A DNA stretch of 8,675 nt. Source: Bacillota bacterium (GTDB lineage: Bacteria; Bacillota; Bacilli; Alicyclobacillales; SLC66). This document shows, piece by piece, positions 6,635-8,675 of this stretch. The notes under the pieces were generated by a model, which saw nothing but the letters and a program-made list of their open reading frames with translations, was not told the DNA's origin and ran no database searches. The translations under genes and the position numbers were made by a program. The stretch's first letter is position 1. Each line of letters starts with the position of its first letter. Where the stretch lies: NCBI GenBank assembly GCA_021799325.1, contig JAJZAS010000052.1, positions 1 through 8,675 on the forward strand. The letters run 5' to 3'.

Positions 6635-7058
6635 GTTTTCGCTGCCTCCAGATCGATCGCATCAAAACACCCGCGATCACTAGTCCTGTGGAGATGGCGC
6701 CTGCGATCAACACTGTTTCTGTCGCCATCGACATTCCATTCATATAGTGATGCGTCACAAAATCCCTCATTGCAAAGTAGGCATCCATCCCAGGAACCAG
6801 CACGATAATGCCGGGCACTGCAAATACGGTGACAGGCATACGGTAATATCTCGCAAACACTTCACTCAAAAGGGACACCGCCAAGCTTGCCATAAAATTG
6901 GCCGCGATGACGTTTGCCCCATTTTTTAATGCGCCATTTAAAAACAGCCAAGCGACGATCCCCAAAATCCCCGATGGGATGATCGCCTTTTTGGGAACCT
7001 GATTTAAGATTGCGAACGCAATGGTGGCAAGCGCACTTAAAAGCGTGGAAACAATCAC
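6621..7058 (-). CDS. ThrE-family exporter, small subunit (YjjB-like, DUF3815)
   Basis: This is a small integral membrane protein of 145 residues, matching the C-terminal half of ThrE and E. coli YjjB. Split ThrE-type proteins export threonine/serine, and the E. coli YjjP/YjjB pair has been implicated in succinate export, so the substrate here is unknown. Hydrophobic stretches lie at about 2-19, 25-43, 50-68, 78-95 and 112-134. The family signature appears as QVPKKAI (20-26), SEVFARYYRMP (65-75) and FAVPGIIVLVPGMDAYFAM (79-97). The tail is basic (RQRKHGAR), presumably cytosolic. The start is GTG at 7058 with GGAG seven bases upstream (7066-7069). It lies 28 bases after the large-subunit gene and ends with a 14-base overlap into tilS. 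Family assignment is secure; the substrate is not. Confidence 0.87.
   Translation of the reverse strand: MIVSTLLSALATIAFAILNQVPKKAIIPSGILGIVAWLFLNGALKNGANVIAANFMASLAVSLLSEVFARYYRMPVTVFAVPGIIVLVPGMDAYFAMRDFVTHHYMNGMSMATETVLIAGAISTGLVIAGVLMRSIWRQRKHGAR
6645..6649 (-). promoter_or_regulatory. Ribosome binding site of tilS, inside the exporter gene
   Basis: GGAGG on the minus strand lies 10 nt before the tilS ATG, entirely within the last codons of the YjjB-like gene. Ribosomes finishing that gene pass over the site, so translation of the two may be coupled. The spacing is slightly long. Confidence 0.65.
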
Positions 7059-7086
7059 TTGATCACTCCGCTATATATCCGGTTTC

Positions 7087-7842
7087 TTATGTACTAATGC
7101 TGATTGCCAGCGCCACTGCCACTGCAATTGCTGCCGCCGTAAAAAGCGCTTCGGCCCCTCTTGCCACCCCTGCCAAAAGGTCGCCTGCAAGCAGGTCACG
7201 AATCGCATTGGTCACCGCGAGCCCTGGCAACAATGGCAAAATAGCGCCAATGATAATCACACCTTCATGCTTGGATAACCCAACGATGCTGATCAGTACC
7301 GCAAAAAGCGAACCAACCAGTGAGGCCAGCAGCACCGCAAAAAAGCGGGGAACATATCGCACTGTCCAGCGCGTCAGTTCCTGAGCAATGATTCCTCCCA
7401 CTGCGCCGTAGATAAAATCCAGCCCCGCCCCACCCAAGATGATCGTAAAGCTTCCGCTTGAAAGTGCTGCAGCCAGTATTTGCACGGGTCTGGAATAAAG
7501 CAGCGGTGCATGGTCAAGGGCTTCCAGTTTGATCAGCGCTTCATCAATACTGCACTCTCCTCTTTGCATTTTCCTGGAGAGTTCATTGATTTGCGTCACT
7601 TTGTCCAAGTCAAGGATGCGCGCCCCAGAGACCCGTTCCAGTCTCGTGGTCGTCCCCGCGGGGGTAGTCATGGATACAAAGATCCCCGTAGGAGTGACAA
7701 AACACTGGACATGGTCCATCTGCACCCCTGCGCTTACCGCAAAGTGAGTGATCGTCTCTTCAATTCGAGAGGTCTCGGCACCATATCGCAATAATTGGTG
7801 ACCCGCCAACATACATAAACGCCAAATTTGTTCTTCGTCCAT
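7087..7842 (-). CDS. ThrE-family exporter, large subunit (YjjP-like, DUF1212)
   Basis: This 251-residue protein matches the N-terminal part of ThrE and E. coli YjjP (about 256 residues). The soluble N-terminal region has the family motif RYGAETSRIEETI (19-31), followed by FVTPTGIFVSM (48-58) and a helical segment around 80-110. Membrane stretches follow at about 120-153, 167-189, 194-214 and 230-250, with GAILPLLPGLAVTNAIRDLL (199-218) and GDLLAGVARGAEALF as signatures. It should assemble with the YjjB-like protein encoded 28 bases downstream into an inner-membrane exporter of amino or organic acids. I choose the ATG at 7842, because GGAG lies six bases upstream. A TTG at 7854 would add four residues, but it overlaps that ribosome binding site. 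The gene begins 28 bases after the kinase stop. I do not recall this pair at this place in B. subtilis. Confidence 0.87.
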   Translation of the reverse strand: MDEEQIWRLCMLAGHQLLRYGAETSRIEETITHFAVSAGVQMDHVQCFVTPTGIFVSMTTPAGTTTRLERVSGARILDLDKVTQINELSRKMQRGECSIDEALIKLEALDHAPLLYSRPVQILAAALSSGSFTIILGGAGLDFIYGAVGGIIAQELTRWTVRYVPRFFAVLLASLVGSLFAVLISIVGLSKHEGVIIIGAILPLLPGLAVTNAIRDLLAGDLLAGVARGAEALFTAAAIAVAVALAISIST

Positions 7843-7848
7843 AGGCAA

Positions 7849-7852
7849 CTCC
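7849..7852 (-). promoter_or_regulatory. Ribosome binding site fixing the YjjP-like start
   Basis: GGAG on the minus strand is six bases before the ATG at 7842. The alternative in-frame TTG (7854-7852) shares a base with this motif and has no comparable site before it, so the ATG is the better start. Confidence 0.65.
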
Positions 7853-7870
7853 AACTATATGTCCTGTATT

Positions 7871-8675
7871 TTATTGTATAACGAATAGAGATTGGTGACC
7901 ACCAAGGAACAATATAGAAATGATTGCAAAAGTAAACACTAAGATAGAAAACAGCAACCCCCAATCCGTCACATCCCAGGATACCGTCCCTTTCGACTTC
8001 GTAAAAGCGACCTGCTGACGCTGATTATTCAGTGCTTCGCTGAATTCCTCAACACGTTGAATTTTTCCGCACACTGTAAAATACAATGCGCGACCAACGC
8101 CAGACCTCTCATGTAGTTGCTGAAAATAGCGAGATAGCGCCGTTTTTCGCACATCTGGTGAGGATTGTATCAGTTTTTCCCTTGTTCTACTATTCATTGG
8201 TTGATACAAAAAAGCGCCCATCATTGCGAGTGAAAATAAATCATAGTGCTCATCCGCTTTTCTCATGCCCCATCCCCAAAATGCGCGGTCGTATATTTCT
8301 GTGAACTCTTTTACCACCGTCCCTAACGGCGTGACTCCACCAAAATCAATCAATATTGGTTTGCCGGTTGCTTTATGCATCAACACATTTTCCGGTTTCA
8401 GGTCCCCGTAGGCAAAGCCTTTTTCATGAAGGGAATGAAGCAGGTTCGCCAACTGCAATAATAAATCAGGCACCGCTTCCACGCCCTGATGGGAGACATA
8501 CTGACGCAGATTCTTCCCTTCCACGTATTCCATCACAAAAAAATGAGCCCACTGCCCATCCAGTTCTGCATCATCGAGTTCGTACACTTTGGGACATGGC
8601 GCTACAAGGGCATGGCTGAATTCGCGCATCCGTTCCCACTCCAGCGAAAGTGCAGTGGCATCCCAACTGATTTTG
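7871..8675 (-). CDS. yabT: YabT-like membrane Ser/Thr protein kinase (5' end cut)
   Basis: This is a Hanks-type kinase resembling B. subtilis YabT, a sporulation-linked, membrane-tethered kinase reported to be DNA-stimulated and to phosphorylate RecA. The reading frame is open to the window edge: 15 residues precede the first internal ATG (8629), so the glycine-rich loop is missing. Visible parts, numbered from that ATG, are the beta-3 lysine (8674-8672) at the very edge and a helix-C glutamate in LEWER. The catalytic loop YGDLKPEN (74-81) has D76 and YGD in place of HRD. IDFGG (94-98) supplies the metal-binding D95, and EIYDRAFWGWGMRKADEHYDLF (111-132) covers the activation segment. One C-terminal membrane span lies at about 223-243, with a 9-residue tail and no extracellular sensor. 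The linker between kinase and membrane span is only about 20 residues. The exporter pair follows after 28 bases. Confidence 0.88.
   Translation of the reverse strand, partial: KISWDATALSLEWERMREFSHALVAPCPKVYELDDAELDGQWAHFFVMEYVEGKNLRQYVSHQGVEAVPDLLLQLANLLHSLHEKGFAYGDLKPENVLMHKATGKPILIDFGGVTPLGTVVKEFTEIYDRAFWGWGMRKADEHYDLFSLAMMGAFLYQPMNSRTREKLIQSSPDVRKTALSRYFQQLHERSGVGRALYFTVCGKIQRVEEFSEALNNQRQQVAFTKSKGTVSWDVTDWGLLFSILVFTFAIISILFLGGHQSLFVIQ

Noticed and set aside
7843..7854. A TTG start at 7854 for the YjjP-like gene
   Set aside because: The TTG overlaps the GGAG ribosome binding site that serves the ATG at 7842. The four added residues match no conserved family position.
7892..7905. A 14-bp dyad (TTGGTG and CACCAA around two bases) at the 3' end of the kinase gene
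   Set aside because: It lies within codons for the C-terminal tail, has a two-base centre too short for a hairpin loop, and is not placed next to a convincing promoter.

Overview
This window is a compact run of nine protein genes, all on the minus strand. It has the gene content and order of the conserved spoIIE-side chromosomal neighbourhood of spore-forming Bacillota: a YabT-like kinase, tilS, hpt, ftsH, hslO, cysK and folP. The base composition is roughly balanced, and GTG starts are mixed with ATG. Together with the sporulation-associated kinase, this suggests an endospore-forming member of the Bacillales, possibly Alicyclobacillaceae-like. That placement is inferred from gene order and protein resemblance; no marker RNA is present.

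In the direction of transcription (high to low coordinates) the window opens inside a YabT-like Ser/Thr kinase, cut by the window edge just at its beta-3 lysine. Next comes a two-gene ThrE-type exporter: a YjjP-like 251-residue subunit, then a YjjB-like 145-residue subunit. The end of the small subunit gene overlaps the start of tilS (tRNA-Ile lysidine synthetase) by 14 bases. Then come hpt (hypoxanthine phosphoribosyltransferase), a 78-base gap with a candidate extended -10 promoter, ftsH (membrane AAA protease), and a 104-base gap. That gap holds a perfect 12-bp dyad followed by a consensus TATAAT. After it come hslO (Hsp33 redox chaperone), cysK (cysteine synthase) and folP (dihydropteroate synthase), whose 3' end lies outside the window.

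The spacing suggests three transcription segments: kinase-exporter-tilS-hpt, ftsH, and hslO-cysK-folP, possibly with read-through between them. The themes are housekeeping: tRNA decoding, purine salvage, membrane protein quality control, redox protection, cysteine and folate synthesis. In Bacillus subtilis TilS and Hpt have been linked to control of ftsH, so the ftsH promoter region is the natural place to look for that link here.

Compared with the B. subtilis order as I remember it, coaX is absent between ftsH and hslO, the pab genes are absent between cysK and folP, and the exporter pair is additional. I see no tRNA, rRNA, CRISPR array, insertion sequence or broken gene. There is no gene-free stretch above 300 bases. 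I do not see a clearly novel system. The most unexplained signal is the dyad-plus-promoter upstream of hslO.
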